DNA of 64,000 bases. It comes from Photobacterium sp. GB-56 (lineage in GTDB: Bacteria; Pseudomonadota; Gammaproteobacteria; Enterobacterales; Vibrionaceae). The position numbers and the translations under genes were made by a program. How positions within the stretch are numbered: position 1 is the stretch's first letter; each line of letters starts with the position of its first letter. The notes under the pieces are model-generated. The model was not told the DNA's origin, made no database searches, and worked only from the letters and a program-made list of their open reading frames with translations. The DNA lies in NCBI RefSeq assembly GCF_003026105.1, contig NZ_PYNW01000001.1, positions 434,001-498,000 on the forward strand, read 5' to 3'. Of this stretch, positions 17,874-27,855 are shown piece by piece.

Positions 17874-19544
17874 ATGACTGAATCTTTTGCTCAACTCTTT
17901 GAAGAGTCGCTAAACCAAGTTGAAACTCGCCCAGGTGCAATCGTTAAAGGTACTGTAGTAGCTATCGAAAACGGTTACGTACTAGTTGACGCTGGTCTAA
18001 AATCTGAGTCATCTATTCCTGCTGAAGAATTCAAGAACGCTGCTGGCGAACTAGAAATCGAAGTTGGTGCTCAGGTAGACGTTGCTCTTGACGCGATCGA
18101 AGACGGTTTCGGTGAAACTAAACTTTCTCGTGAGAAAGCTAAGCGCCACGAAGCTTGGATCCAGCTTGAAAAAGCTTACGAAGATGCTGAAACAGTTGTT
18201 GGTATCATCAACGGTAAAGTTAAGGGCGGCTTCACAGTTGAACTTAACGGCATCCGTGCGTTCCTACCAGGTTCACTAGTAGACGTACGTCCAGTTCGTG
18301 ACACTGCTCACCTAGAAAACAAAGAACTTGAGTTCAAAGTAATCAAGCTAGACCAGAAGCGTAACAACGTTGTTGTTTCTCGTCGCGCAGTTATCGAATC
18401 TGAGAACAGCGTTGAGCGTGATGAACTACTTGCTTCTCTACAAGAAGGTATGGAAGTTAAAGGTATCGTTAAGAACCTTACTGACTACGGCGCATTCGTT
18501 GATCTTGGCGGTGTTGACGGTCTTCTACACATCACTGACATGGCTTGGAAGCGTGTTAAGCACCCTTCTGAAATCGTTAATGTTGGCGATGAAATCAACG
18601 TTAAAGTTCTTAAGTTTGACCGTGAGCGTACTCGCGTATCACTAGGTCTTAAGCAACTTGGCGAAGATCCATGGGTTGCAATCGCTAAGCGTTACCCAGA
18701 AAGCACTAAGCTTACTGGCCGCGTAACTAACCTAACTGACTACGGCTGCTTCGTTGAAATCGAAGAAGGCGTTGAAGGTCTAGTACACGTTTCTGAAATG
18801 GATTGGACTAACAAAAACATCCACCCATCTAAAGTTGTTAACGTGGGCGACGAAGTTGAAGTTATGGTTCTTGATATCGACGAAGAGCGTCGTCGTATCT
18901 CTCTAGGTCTTAAGCAGTGTAAAGCTAACCCATGGCAGTCATTTGCAGAAATGCAAGCTAAGGGCGACAAAGTTACTGGTAAGATCAAGTCTATCACTGA
19001 TTTCGGTATCTTCATCGGTCTTGAAGGCGGCATCGACGGTCTAGTTCACCTATCTGACATTTCTTGGAATGTTTCTGGTGAAGACGCAGTTCGTGACTTC
19101 AAGAAAGGCGACGAAATCTCTGCAGTAGTTCTAGCAGTAGACGCTGAGCGTGAGCGTATCTCTCTAGGTGTTAAGCAAATAGAAGAAGACCCATTCAACT
19201 CTTTCGTTGCTGATACTAAGAAAGGTGCTCTAGTAACTGGTAAAGTTACTGCTGTTGACGCTAAAGGCGCAACTGTTGAGCTAGGCGAAGGCATCGAAGG
19301 TTACCTACGCGCTTCTGAAGCATCTGTAGACCGTGTTGAAGACGCAACTCTAGTTCTTTCTGTTGGCGATTCTGTTGAAGCTAAATTCACAGGCGTTGAT
19401 CGTAAGAACCGCGTAATCAACCTATCTGTACGTGCTAAAGACGTTGCTGAAGAGCAAGAAGCAATGGCTACTCTGAACAAGCAAGATGATGCTGCGTTCG
19501 GTAATGCTATGGCTGACGCTTTCAAAGCTGCTAAAGGCGAATAA
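17874..19544 (+). CDS. rpsA: RpsA, 30S ribosomal protein S1
   Basis: Largest 30S protein, which binds mRNA and unfolds leaders during initiation. The protein is 556 aa (E. coli 557) with six S1 domains: two N-terminal ribosome-binding ones (from residues ~20 and ~105), then four RNA-binding repeats beginning near 190, 277, 364 and 450. The repeats are marked by [42 protein letters not shown] and a more divergent last copy. Codon usage is strongly biased (CGT, GGT, AAC, GAC), as expected for a very highly expressed gene. It begins ATGACTGAATC after a structured leader with little Shine-Dalgarno complementarity. Confidence 0.98.
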   Translation: MTESFAQLFEESLNQVETRPGAIVKGTVVAIENGYVLVDAGLKSESSIPAEEFKNAAGELEIEVGAQVDVALDAIEDGFGETKLSREKAKRHEAWIQLEKAYEDAETVVGIINGKVKGGFTVELNGIRAFLPGSLVDVRPVRDTAHLENKELEFKVIKLDQKRNNVVVSRRAVIESENSVERDELLASLQEGMEVKGIVKNLTDYGAFVDLGGVDGLLHITDMAWKRVKHPSEIVNVGDEINVKVLKFDRERTRVSLGLKQLGEDPWVAIAKRYPESTKLTGRVTNLTDYGCFVEIEEGVEGLVHVSEMDWTNKNIHPSKVVNVGDEVEVMVLDIDEERRRISLGLKQCKANPWQSFAEMQAKGDKVTGKIKSITDFGIFIGLEGGIDGLVHLSDISWNVSGEDAVRDFKKGDEISAVVLAVDAERERISLGVKQIEEDPFNSFVADTKKGALVTGKVTAVDAKGATVELGEGIEGYLRASEASVDRVEDATLVLSVGDSVEAKFTGVDRKNRVINLSVRAKDVAEEQEAMATLNKQDDAAFGNAMADAFKAAKGE

Positions 19545-19551
19545 TTGAGCA

Positions 19552-19582
19552 TAGAGGGAATAGGCTTAGCTTTTTCCCTCTA
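19552..19582 (+). other. Hairpin between rpsA and ihfB
   Basis: Perfect 9-bp stem TAGAGGGAA / TTCCCTCTA with a 13-nt loop, not followed by a T-run. Possibly a 3'-end stabiliser or weak attenuator that reduces read-through into ihfB. Confidence 0.5.
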
Positions 19583-19623
19583 AACGGCTATACTATTGAG
19601 AAACTTACTAAAACGGAGTGTTT

Positions 19624-19914
19624 ATGACAAAGTCTGAGTTAATTGAAAGACTATGTAGTCAACAAACACATCTTTCAGCTAAACAAGTGGAAGATGCAAT
19701 CAAGGATATCCTTGAAAATATGGCGAACACGCTTGCTGAAGGCGATCGCATTGAGATCCGTGGCTTTGGTAGCTTCTCATTGCATTACCGTGCTCCTCGC
19801 GTAGGTCGTAACCCTAAAACTGGTGATAAAGTTGAGTTGGACGGTAAATACGTTCCTCACTTCAAGCCAGGTAAAGAATTACGTGACCGTGTTAATGCAT
19901 CAATTGCTGCTTAA
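19624..19914 (+). CDS. ihfB: IhfB (HimD), integration host factor beta subunit
   Basis: Beta subunit of the heterodimeric DNA-bending protein IHF. 96 aa from ATG 19624, which has GGAG 5 nt upstream; a GTG at 19618 would overlap the ribosome site and add two residues. It starts [10 protein letters not shown], and the DNA-binding arms carry [14 protein letters not shown] and [11 protein letters not shown], near-identical to E. coli. It lies 79 bp after rpsA, the usual order. IHF normally also assists sigma54 promoters, such as pspA in this window. Confidence 0.97.
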   Translation: MTKSELIERLCSQQTHLSAKQVEDAIKDILENMANTLAEGDRIEIRGFGSFSLHYRAPRVGRNPKTGDKVELDGKYVPHFKPGKELRDRVNASIAA

Positions 19915-19929
19915 CCGCGAATAGAACAA

Positions 19930-19962
19930 AAAAACGGCATACTCTCAGTATGCCGTTTTTTT
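19930..19962 (+). terminator. ihfB terminator
   Basis: Long perfect stem (AAAAACGGCATACT / AGTATGCCGTTTTT) with a 3-nt loop and a T-run, 15 bp after the ihfB stop. Confidence 0.95.
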
Positions 19963-20043
19963 ATGTCTTTTGATCATGGTCTGATGAGTAAAATTACTGC
20001 ATAATCAATCTATCATATTGTTGATTTAGTGAGAGGATTCACG

Positions 20044-20328
20044 ATGAAAATTTTGGGTATTATTGTTTTAGTTGCTGCATTCTTAATAACACTGGCTCTC
20101 GGTGCGCAAAACCAAATTTTAGTAAACTTTGACTATTTAGTTGCTCAAGGCGAATTCCAATTATCAACGCTATTAGGTATTGCATTTGGTTCTGGCTTTA
20201 TCATTGGCTGGTTAATCTGTGGCACGCTATATCTAAAAGCACGTTTTGCTAAAAACCGCTTAGCGAAGAAAGTGGCAAAACAGCAACAAGAACTAGATTC
20301 TCTACGCGCACAGCCTGTAAAGGAATAA
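20044..20328 (+). CDS. lapA: LapA (YciS), lipopolysaccharide assembly protein A
   Basis: Small inner-membrane protein acting with LapB in control of LPS synthesis through LpxC turnover. 94 aa from ATG 20044 (AGAGG about 8 nt upstream; a longer GTG frame from 20029 has none). Two membrane segments (residues ~3-22 and ~42-62) separated by a loop with GAQNQILVNFDYL, then a basic coiled-coil-like cytoplasmic tail (RFAKNRLAKKVAKQQQEL). Followed 6 bp later by lapB. Confidence 0.93.
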   Translation: MKILGIIVLVAAFLITLALGAQNQILVNFDYLVAQGEFQLSTLLGIAFGSGFIIGWLICGTLYLKARFAKNRLAKKVAKQQQELDSLRAQPVKE

Positions 20329-20334
20329 GTATTA

Positions 20335-21504
20335 ATGCTTGAACTGTTGTTCCTACTATTACCTATTGCGGCAGCTTATGGCTGGTATATGGGTAACAGG
20401 AGCGCAAGTAACAATCGACAAGAGCAGTCTCACCGCTTATCTCGTCAATATGTAACAGGTCTTAATTTGCTGTTATCTGATCAATCAGATAAAGCCGTCG
20501 ATCTGTTTATTGAGCTGCTTCAAGTTGATAGCGAAACTATCGATACTCACCTTGCTTTGGGTAACTTATTCCGAAGCCGAGGGGAGGTCGATCGTGCTAT
20601 TCGTATTCACCAAAACTTGATTGCTCGTCCTAACTTGACGATAGAGCAACGTAATTTGGCGCTTCAGCAGTTAGCAAAAGATTATATGGTTGCGGGTTTT
20701 TTAGATCGTGCTGAACGTATCTTTGAACAATTGTTGGATGAACCTGAATATAAAAAGCCTGCGCTACAACAGTTATTGTCTATCTATCAGCAAACACGAG
20801 AGTGGGAAAATGCGATAGATATGGCTTCTCAACTCGTTAAATTAGGTAAAACAAAATTAAAGCATGATATTGCACACTATTGGTGTGAACTTGCCATGCT
20901 TGAAATGAGTGCGCAAAATCAGGATAAAGCGATTCAATGTTTGAAAAAGGCGCTCTCAGCAGATAAGCAGTGTGTCCGAGCCTCGATCACTATGGCTAAG
21001 ATTCAGATTAAAGATAAAGATTTTAAGCAGGCAGCCAAAACGCTTGAACGTGTTCTAGAGCAAGATGCTGAATTTATTGGTGAAGCTTTACCTTTATTAT
21101 TAGAATGTTACGATGCATTACATAATGAATCGGGCTGGCTGAAATATCTACAGCAATGTGTAGAAGCCAAAGCGGGGGCTTCAGCAGAACTGATGTTAGC
21201 AGACGAAATTGCGAAAAATGAAGGGGCTGTGTCTGCTCAAGCATTCATGACTCGTCAGCTACAAAAGAACCCGACTATGAGAGGCTTTTACCAGCTAATG
21301 GATTACCATTTAGATGAAGCGGAAGAAGGCCGTGCGAAAGAAAGTTTAACCAGCTTACGTCATCTTGTTGGTGAGCAATTAAAAATTAAACCGCGTTATC
21401 GTTGTCGCCAGTGTGGTTTTGCTACCCACTCATTGTATTGGCAATGTCCATCTTGTAAGAATTGGGGACAAGTTAAGCCAATTCGTGGATTAGATGGCGA
21501 ATAA
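20335..21504 (+). CDS. lapB: LapB (YciM), LPS assembly protein B
   Basis: Membrane-anchored TPR adaptor that links LPS synthesis to FtsH-mediated degradation of LpxC. 389 aa, as in E. coli. Residues 1-18 form one membrane anchor. About eight TPR motifs fill residues 35-340 (for example HLALGNLFRSRGEVDRAIRI). The C-terminal rubredoxin-like zinc module is CRQCGFATHSLYWQCPSCKNWG, with both CxxC knuckles intact. Co-transcribed with lapA; ends at a terminator. Confidence 0.96.
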   Translation: MLELLFLLLPIAAAYGWYMGNRSASNNRQEQSHRLSRQYVTGLNLLLSDQSDKAVDLFIELLQVDSETIDTHLALGNLFRSRGEVDRAIRIHQNLIARPNLTIEQRNLALQQLAKDYMVAGFLDRAERIFEQLLDEPEYKKPALQQLLSIYQQTREWENAIDMASQLVKLGKTKLKHDIAHYWCELAMLEMSAQNQDKAIQCLKKALSADKQCVRASITMAKIQIKDKDFKQAAKTLERVLEQDAEFIGEALPLLLECYDALHNESGWLKYLQQCVEAKAGASAELMLADEIAKNEGAVSAQAFMTRQLQKNPTMRGFYQLMDYHLDEAEEGRAKESLTSLRHLVGEQLKIKPRYRCRQCGFATHSLYWQCPSCKNWGQVKPIRGLDGE

Positions 21505-21521
21505 TGCATTAAAAAATAAAG

Positions 21522-21549
21522 AAACCAGACATTGTGATCTGGTTTTTTT
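21522..21549 (+). terminator. lapB terminator
   Basis: AAACCAGA / TCTGGTTT stem with an 8-nt loop and T-run, 18 bp after the lapB stop. Confidence 0.9.
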
Positions 21550-21574
21550 ATGCCTAATAAAGCGTGAATTTTAT

Positions 21575-21590
21575 TCGTAAACGTTTGCGT
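21575..21590 (+). promoter_or_regulatory. PurR box upstream of pyrF
   Basis: TCGTAAACGTTTGCGT matches the PurR operator (ANGNAAACGNTTGCNT) at 11 of 12 defined positions, about 67 bp before the pyrF start. PurR with hypoxanthine or guanine represses purine and some pyrimidine genes. The site would put pyrF under purine control. Confidence 0.65.
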
Positions 21591-21656
21591 TTGATGTAGA
21601 ATTTGCGTGCGGCTGGATTGCTGCAGTAGGAAAAATGAGATATCACAGGAGACTCA

Positions 21657-22367
21657 ATGCTAGACGCTAAAGTAATAGACCCTAAAGTAATCGTAGCCCT
21701 TGATTATGATAATCAGAATGAGGCACTCGCTTTCGTCGATCGTATTGAGCCGGGAAGTTGCCGATTAAAAGTCGGTAAAGAGATGTTCACTTTTTTTGGT
21801 CCTGATTTCGTGCGTCAACTGCATGATCGGGGTCATTCTGTATTTTTAGACCTTAAATTTCACGATATTCCAAATACCTGTTCAAAGGCGGTAAAAGCGG
21901 CAGCAGAACTTGGTGTATGGATGGTTAACGTTCATGCGAGTGGTGGCGAGCGTATGATGACAGCTTCACGTGAAATTTTAGAGCCGTATGGTAAAGACCG
22001 CCCGCTATTGATTGGTGTAACGGTGCTAACCAGTATGGAAGCATCAGACTTAGCGGGTATTGGTATTAACTGCGAGCCTCATCAGCAAGTACTTAACCTT
22101 GCATCACTGGCAAAGAATAGTGGTTTAGATGGTGTGGTTTGTTCAGCTCATGAAGCTCATACGTTGAAACAAAGTCTAGGTCAGGGTTTTAAGCTAGTAA
22201 CACCAGGTATTCGCCCTGCGGGGAGTGATGCAGGCGATCAGCGTCGAATCATGACACCCGTAGAGGCAATTTCTGCTGGTTCTGATTATCTCGTGATAGG
22301 TCGCCCAATAACACAAGCAGAAGATCCTGCAAGTGTCTTGGCACAGATAAACAAATCGCTTGTGTAG
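21657..22367 (+). CDS. pyrF: PyrF, orotidine 5'-phosphate decarboxylase
   Basis: Last step of de novo UMP synthesis, decarboxylating OMP. 236 aa, a TIM barrel. The catalytic Asp-Lys-x-x-Asp signature is [11 protein letters not shown] (around residue 65), with the second lysine in RLKVGKEMF. The phosphate-binding end is TPGIRPAG and [14 protein letters not shown] lies 6 nt before the ATG. It has its own PurR-box-containing promoter region and a terminator shared with the convergent sap operon. Confidence 0.98.
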   Translation: MLDAKVIDPKVIVALDYDNQNEALAFVDRIEPGSCRLKVGKEMFTFFGPDFVRQLHDRGHSVFLDLKFHDIPNTCSKAVKAAAELGVWMVNVHASGGERMMTASREILEPYGKDRPLLIGVTVLTSMEASDLAGIGINCEPHQQVLNLASLAKNSGLDGVVCSAHEAHTLKQSLGQGFKLVTPGIRPAGSDAGDQRRIMTPVEAISAGSDYLVIGRPITQAEDPASVLAQINKSLV

Positions 22368-22392
22368 CATCCGCGATATAGATGTAAATGAG

Positions 22393-22415
22393 AAGCCCGC
22401 GTAAAAGCGGGCTTT
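22393..22415. terminator. Bidirectional terminator between pyrF and sapF
   Basis: Stem AAGCCCGC / GCGGGCTT, 6-nt loop, followed by TTTTT on the plus strand. It sits in the 67-bp convergent gap. Confidence 0.9.
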
Positions 22416-22434
22416 TTCATTTTTATATTTTGCG

Positions 22435-23259
22435 TTATGTACTTATTTTGGGTGTTGAGTTATTAATTCGTGTGCTTTTATCTTTCTTTGGTGAGCTAAA
22501 GTGACTATCTAATAATTTTTGCGTTAATGGATGTTTGGGATTGTTAAATACATTCGCGGTACGGCCTTTCTCTACCACTTCACCATCTTGCATCACCATT
22601 ACTTTGTCACTGAAGTGTTTTATCACCCCCATGTGCTGCGACACATAGATATAGGACAATCCCATTTCTTCTTGCAGTTCTAATAACAGGTTTATCATCT
22701 GAGAACGCATGGACATATCAAGCCCGTTTAGTGCTTCATCAGCAACGATAATACAGGGCTGAAGAATGAGAGCACGAGCTAATGAAACACGCTGTTTTTG
22801 ACCCGTAGCCAGCATTTGTGGATAGAAATAGGCATGTTCAGGAAGTAAGCCAACTCGTTTTAGTGTATCCATAATACGTTTTTCACGCGCTTGCGGCGTC
22901 ATATTGGTATTACGTTTTAATGGGCCTTCCAGAATACGACCAATTTGAATACGAGGATTAAGCGACGTATTCGGATCTTGGAAAATCATTCGGATCAGCT
23001 TACAGCGCGTTTGGTAATCACCGCTTGATAAGGTGTCACCATTTACGCGAATAATGCCACTGGTTGGTTCGACAACACCTGATAGCATTTTTGCTAAGGT
23101 TGATTTACCTGACCCATTTTCACCCAGTAATGCAATTGTTTCACCTGCTTCCAGATGAAAAGAGACCGGTTTCACGGCTTCAATTGTGCGTCTACGGAAA
23201 AGACTTGAACGATAGTGGTAATCTTTCTTTAGATTTTCTACTTCCAATAACGAACTCAT
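22435..23259 (-). CDS. sapF: SapF, ABC transporter ATPase
   Basis: Second ATPase of the SapABCDF transporter, associated with antimicrobial peptide resistance and, in E. coli, putrescine export. 274 aa. Walker [10 protein letters not shown] is near residue 46, the signature region reads [14 protein letters not shown], and Walker B is [13 protein letters not shown]. The ATGA overlap with sapD (4 nt) shows translational coupling. Last gene of a five-gene minus-strand operon. The C-terminal ~20 residues are Ser/Thr-rich and extra relative to many relatives. Confidence 0.95.
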   Translation of the reverse strand: MSSLLEVENLKKDYHYRSSLFRRRTIEAVKPVSFHLEAGETIALLGENGSGKSTLAKMLSGVVEPTSGIIRVNGDTLSSGDYQTRCKLIRMIFQDPNTSLNPRIQIGRILEGPLKRNTNMTPQAREKRIMDTLKRVGLLPEHAYFYPQMLATGQKQRVSLARALILQPCIIVADEALNGLDMSMRSQMINLLLELQEEMGLSYIYVSQHMGVIKHFSDKVMVMQDGEVVEKGRTANVFNNPKHPLTQKLLDSHFSSPKKDKSTRINNSTPKIST

Positions 23260-24257
23260 TTACTGTCTTCCTCCATGTTTAGCGGGAAGTGACAGCTAAA
23301 CTTATGGTTTTTAATTTTTCTACGTTTTGGCACTTCTACACATTTACGCTGGGCATGAGGACAACGAGGGCCTAATCGACAACCAATCGGTAAGTGCTGA
23401 AGTGGAGGAATAGATCCCGGTAACGTTTCTAGTTTCGTCTTATGGCTAATATTTTCTAAGCTAAAATCAGGCATAGCACGCATTAACGCAGCGGTATAAG
23501 GGTGATGCGGTGACTCTAATAACTGCTTAGAGGTGCCGGATTCAACCGATTGTCCACAATACATGACCGTAATTCTATCAGCCCACTGGGTAACCGTCGT
23601 AAGATCATGGCTGACTAATAAAATAGTGGTGTTACCTAATTGATTCATCCTGCTTAATAAGCGAAAAATTTGAGCTTGGGTAATTGGGTCTAAGTCGTTT
23701 GTGGGCTCATCGGCAATCAATAATCGTGGACGGTTTGCAATCGCCATTGCGATCATGACTTTTTGACATTCGCCATCGGTTAATTCATAAGGGTAACTTC
23801 GCATTACGCGTTTGTGCTCTTTGATACCGACTTTATGCAAAAGTGCGATAGCTTGTTTTTGACGCCAGTGAAAGCGCTGCCAAAAATGCCCAGTAAATGA
23901 TGAAGAGGGAATGGCTTCTTCCAATTGTTCCCCAACTGTCTCAGAGGGATCAAGACAGGTTGATGGTTCTTGGAAGATCATTGCCATTTCACGGCCAACA
24001 ATTTTTCGTCGCTCACGATGAGATAGAGTGAGTAAGTCAATATCACCTAAGCGCATGCGATCGGCACTGACGCGCCAATTATCTTTAGACACGCCTGCAA
24101 TAGCTTTCGCGACAAGGCTTTTACCTGAACCTGATTCGCCCACTAAACCACGAATTTCGCTTTCATTAATGGTTATGCTCATTCTATCAACCGCTTTCAC
24201 CATGCCTTGTGGTGTGTCGATTTCGATAGTGAGGTTGCGTATATCGAGTAATGGCAT
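23256..24257 (-). CDS. sapD: SapD, ABC transporter ATPase
   Basis: First ATPase of the Sap transporter; in E. coli it also binds TrkH/TrkG-type K+ uptake and is called TrkE. 333 aa from ATG 24257 ([16 protein letters not shown], the family start, with AGGG 10 nt upstream). Walker A GESGSGKS, signature [16 protein letters not shown] (a Sap-type variant of LSGGQ), Walker [14 protein letters not shown]. The C-terminal oligopeptide-transporter extension has the Cys pattern [14 protein letters not shown] found in Opp/Dpp ATPases. A frame extending to 24299 runs into sapC and is not needed. Confidence 0.95.
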   Translation of the reverse strand: MPLLDIRNLTIEIDTPQGMVKAVDRMSITINESEIRGLVGESGSGKSLVAKAIAGVSKDNWRVSADRMRLGDIDLLTLSHRERRKIVGREMAMIFQEPSTCLDPSETVGEQLEEAIPSSSFTGHFWQRFHWRQKQAIALLHKVGIKEHKRVMRSYPYELTDGECQKVMIAMAIANRPRLLIADEPTNDLDPITQAQIFRLLSRMNQLGNTTILLVSHDLTTVTQWADRITVMYCGQSVESGTSKQLLESPHHPYTAALMRAMPDFSLENISHKTKLETLPGSIPPLQHLPIGCRLGPRCPHAQRKCVEVPKRRKIKNHKFSCHFPLNMEEDSK

Positions 24258-24258
24258 A

Positions 24259-25146
24259 TTAATCAATCCCTGCATTAAGAGCTTGGCGAAGACCATCACC
24301 GACTAAATTAATTACTAGAACACTAAACATAATGGCAAGACCCGGTAATGTGACTGTCCATGGTGCAAGGTAAATCAGTTCAACAGAATCACCTAGCATA
24401 GCCCCCCATTCTGGTAGTGGTGTTTGCGCGCCTAACCCTAGGAAACCTAATGCAGCAATATCTAAAATAGCAATAGAGATTGCGCGCGTCATCTCAGTAA
24501 TGATGGTTGATAAAATATTGGGTAAGATTGAATTCCATAAGAGGTAAAAATTATTAGCACCATCTAATCGTGCTGCAATAACGTAATCTTTAGCAACTTC
24601 AGTATGAACGGCTGTGTACACCGCTCGAATAAAACGAGGGATCAAAGCTAGCCAAATTGCGAGTAAGATATGTGTTTCTCCCGGCCCCATATAGGCGACC
24701 ACTATGATGGCCAATAAAAGCGAAGGGATAGATAACACGGTATCTAAAATATGATTTAAAAAGCTCGATTTTAAGCCTTGGCTCATTCCGGCAAGAATAC
24801 CGATCAGCAAGCCAATAACGCTGGATGCAAAGGCGACTAATAAGGCATAGCCAAAGGTTAGCTGTGAACCTATGATCAAGCGAGATAAAATATCACGACC
24901 TAAATCATCAGTACCAAAGAAAAAGTTTACATGACCAGAGTTGTCCCATGATGGTGGCATGAGCAGCTCACCAACTTGTTTTATCGGCGAATAGGGAGCC
25001 AGCCATTGTGCTGTTAGGGTGACAATGAGCAAAAACAGTAAACACCATAGGCCAAACATGGCCAGTGAGTTTTCCCTGAAGTTTTGCCAAGCGCGCTCCC
25101 ATTGGGTTGGGATTGTTTCTTCTTGGTAAACACTATTTGATGGCAT
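24259..25146 (-). CDS. sapC: SapC, ABC transporter permease
   Basis: Inner-membrane permease of the Sap system, 295 aa. An N-terminal cytoplasmic stretch leads into the first helix at ~30-50. Four to five further helices follow, and the EAA-type loop reads [20 protein letters not shown], where the ATPases dock. The soluble segment [20 protein letters not shown] is the DppC-family signature. It overlaps sapB by 14 nt and stops one base before sapD. Confidence 0.95.
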   Translation of the reverse strand: MPSNSVYQEETIPTQWERAWQNFRENSLAMFGLWCLLFLLIVTLTAQWLAPYSPIKQVGELLMPPSWDNSGHVNFFFGTDDLGRDILSRLIIGSQLTFGYALLVAFASSVIGLLIGILAGMSQGLKSSFLNHILDTVLSIPSLLLAIIVVAYMGPGETHILLAIWLALIPRFIRAVYTAVHTEVAKDYVIAARLDGANNFYLLWNSILPNILSTIITEMTRAISIAILDIAALGFLGLGAQTPLPEWGAMLGDSVELIYLAPWTVTLPGLAIMFSVLVINLVGDGLRQALNAGID

Positions 25147-26095
25147 ACCATTCTTTCCTTACTAATGGGTTCACCATAGCACCAGCTAAATCAGATAAAA
25201 TGTTAGCCAATAAGATGAAACTACCTACTGTGATTACACCAGCTTGAATGGCAACATAATTTTGATCTGCAATCGCATTAAGTAACCAACGACCAATACC
25301 CGGCCAATTAAAAATAGATTCTGTAAGCATGGCAAAGGTCATCATTGCTGCAAACTGCATCCCTAATTTAGGAATAATGGGGGGAAGGGCATTTTTCATC
25401 GCATGACGGCGGACGATTTCAAAGGTAGATAAGCCTTTCGTTTGGGCTACTTTGATGTAGTTTTTCGTCATTACGTCTGAAATTGAGGCACGGGTTAAAC
25501 GTATCACTTCCGTTGTAGGTGCCATCGCTAATACAATGGTTGGCAAGACTAAATGCTGTAGTGCGTTAAGAAATGCTTCCATACGGTATGGTTTATTTGA
25601 CAGCAAAATATCAATCAGAGCAAAGCCAGTGACATGATCAAATTGATATAACAAACTGTAACGACCAGAAACAGGTAGCCAGCCTAAATTCAGCGAAAAC
25701 AACAGAATTAATAACATCGCTAACCAAAATAGGGGGATGGAGTAGCCCAGTAAGGTTATTGAGGAAATGATGGTATCAAGGGGTTGTCCTCGATGTACGC
25801 CTGCGATAGTGCCAAGCGGAATACCAACGACTAACGAGAGTATAAAAGCAAAAAAGCACAGCTCTAACGTTGCAGGAAATACGGTTAATATTTCGCTACT
25901 AATAGGTGTACCATTGGGAGTGATACCGAGATTACCTGAAAGTAAGTTCTCTAAATATAAAATCCAACCACTAAAAAAGCTCTGATGCGCCCACTGTAAT
26001 TGGGTATCTAAACGCAAAATACTAAAACCAATTATGGTCAGTATTAATAGCGTAATTACAAACAAATTTAGGCGACGTATCGTATAAATAAACAT
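25133..26095 (-). CDS. sapB: SapB, ABC transporter permease
   Basis: Partner permease to SapC, 320 aa, DppB-type. One N-terminal helix (residues ~10-28) is followed by a periplasmic region and five helices. The EAA loop is KVAQTKGLSTFEIVRRHAMKNALPP. LPVSGRYSLLYQFDHVTGFALID closely resembles the E. coli protein. Three bases separate it from sapA upstream. Confidence 0.95.
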   Translation of the reverse strand: MFIYTIRRLNLFVITLLILTIIGFSILRLDTQLQWAHQSFFSGWILYLENLLSGNLGITPNGTPISSEILTVFPATLELCFFAFILSLVVGIPLGTIAGVHRGQPLDTIISSITLLGYSIPLFWLAMLLILLFSLNLGWLPVSGRYSLLYQFDHVTGFALIDILLSNKPYRMEAFLNALQHLVLPTIVLAMAPTTEVIRLTRASISDVMTKNYIKVAQTKGLSTFEIVRRHAMKNALPPIIPKLGMQFAAMMTFAMLTESIFNWPGIGRWLLNAIADQNYVAIQAGVITVGSFILLANILSDLAGAMVNPLVRKEWYAIK

Positions 26096-26098
26096 GCT

Positions 26099-27718
26099 TT
26101 ACTCAATTCGATAAACACTGGAAAAAGATCGCGAACCAAATGGGTCCATCTGTAACCCCCCTAACGTTTTACTGTGGGCTTGGAAATGGACACCATGAGC
26201 CAATGGGATCACAGGTACTTGTTGATCCAAAATATTTTGCGCTTGCTGGTAATATACTTGACGTTGTTGTTGCTTATTTGTGCGTAGTGCAATTTCAAGT
26301 AAATTATCAAAACCAAGATCACACCAGTTAGCGACATTAAGCCCTGCTTTTTTAGCATTGCATGACAATAATGGTCTTAAGAAATTATCAGGGTCGCCGT
26401 TATCTGCGATCCAACCAGCAAGAACCATATCGTATTGAGTAGTATCAGTTAAACCAACACGACCAATCGTTTCTTGATGATGTAAAGACACATTGATACC
26501 AACGGCTTTCAAATTAGCTTGGATTAATTCCGCTGTTTTTCGAGGACTCGGGTTATAAGGTCGAGGCTCAAGTGGGACCCACATCGTCAGGACTTGGTTA
26601 TAATCATAGCCAGCGGCATCAAGCAGTTGTTTGGCTAATTTAGGATTATAAGAAAGTGCTTTGCTGTCGTGGTTATAAGCCCAAGACATTGGGGGTAACA
26701 AGCTTTTTGCCTCTGTTGCCGTACCGTAATAAACAGAATTGAGCAGTGTTTTACGGTTTATTGCATAATTAATAGCTTCACGGATTTCTAATTTATTTAA
26801 TGGTGGACGTTCCGTATTTAATGCCAGAAAGGATACATTCATCCCCGTTTGTGCAAGTAATTTATAGTTATCGTTATTTGAAATAACAGGCAACTGGCTC
26901 GCAACAGGAGATGAGAGAACATCACATTCAGAGCTTAGCAACTTAGCAAGATTACCCATGCCACGGGCTGAGATATCAAATACCACTTGCTCCATTGGTG
27001 CGGCACCTTGCCAATAATCCTTATTACGTTTTAAGCGAATAAGATCATTGGGTATAAATTGATCAACGTAAAAAGGACCCGTACCGATTGGTTGTGTATC
27101 AATAAGACCGATACGGCCTGATTTTAACAGTTGCTGACCATACTGCTGAGAATAAATCACCGCATAACTGGTTGCTAAGTTAGATAAGAAAGAATTATCT
27201 GGTCGATTTAAGGTAAATTGTACGGTGAGAGGGTCTTTAGATTTGATGGTATCAATTAAATCAGCAAACCCAAGGCTTTCAAACCATGGGTAACGACCAC
27301 CAGAAATATTATGAAAAGGGTGGTGTGGATTAATGATACGCTCAAAGCTAAAAATAACGTCATCGGCATTAAGCGGACGTGTTGGAGTAAACCAATCAGT
27401 ATGTTGGAATTTAACGTTATCTCGCAGCTTAAAGGTATATACCAAGCCATCGTCACTGACAGTCCAGCTTTTTGCTAGATCAGGAAGAGGTTTGTGGCTG
27501 ATAGGATCGAGTAACAGCAGGCGATCGAAAATTTGCGCCGAGAGTGTTTCTGCTGTTAATCCGCCATCCGTTAGCTGTGGATTTAATGTTGTCGGAGTAT
27601 CTTGACCGCAGTAAACAAAGCCATTGCTTTGCTTAGCGGTATTATGTGACGGCTCTTTACAACCTAAAAGGCCAAGTAAAGTGAAGCCGGCAATCAAAAG
27701 ACGACTGTAAGCGCTCAT
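26099..27718 (-). CDS. sapA: SapA, substrate-binding lipoprotein of the Sap transporter
   Basis: Solute-binding component, SBP_bac_5 family, 539 aa. Family landmarks include GFVYCGQDTPTTLNPQ, FKLRDNVKFQHTDWFTPTRPLNADDVIFSFERI and LAGWIADNGDPDNFLRPLLSC. The export signal ends LLGLLGC, a lipobox, so this protein is predicted to be membrane-anchored by lipid, whereas E. coli SapA has an ordinary cleavable signal. It heads the sapABCDF operon and is followed upstream by pspF on the same strand, the enterobacterial order. Confidence 0.95.
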   Translation of the reverse strand: MSAYSRLLIAGFTLLGLLGCKEPSHNTAKQSNGFVYCGQDTPTTLNPQLTDGGLTAETLSAQIFDRLLLLDPISHKPLPDLAKSWTVSDDGLVYTFKLRDNVKFQHTDWFTPTRPLNADDVIFSFERIINPHHPFHNISGGRYPWFESLGFADLIDTIKSKDPLTVQFTLNRPDNSFLSNLATSYAVIYSQQYGQQLLKSGRIGLIDTQPIGTGPFYVDQFIPNDLIRLKRNKDYWQGAAPMEQVVFDISARGMGNLAKLLSSECDVLSSPVASQLPVISNNDNYKLLAQTGMNVSFLALNTERPPLNKLEIREAINYAINRKTLLNSVYYGTATEAKSLLPPMSWAYNHDSKALSYNPKLAKQLLDAAGYDYNQVLTMWVPLEPRPYNPSPRKTAELIQANLKAVGINVSLHHQETIGRVGLTDTTQYDMVLAGWIADNGDPDNFLRPLLSCNAKKAGLNVANWCDLGFDNLLEIALRTNKQQQRQVYYQQAQNILDQQVPVIPLAHGVHFQAHSKTLGGLQMDPFGSRSFSSVYRIE

Positions 27719-27855
27719 ATTTAATAGGCGTTAAATGAAATTAAGTCGTTAAATTTAACATTTTTCTTTTAACGTCACCAAGCTATCCTGCTTTATTTAT
27801 AAGTAATTAGTCTAAAACCGTTATATATCTTTAATTATCGCGTGAATTTGGTTGA

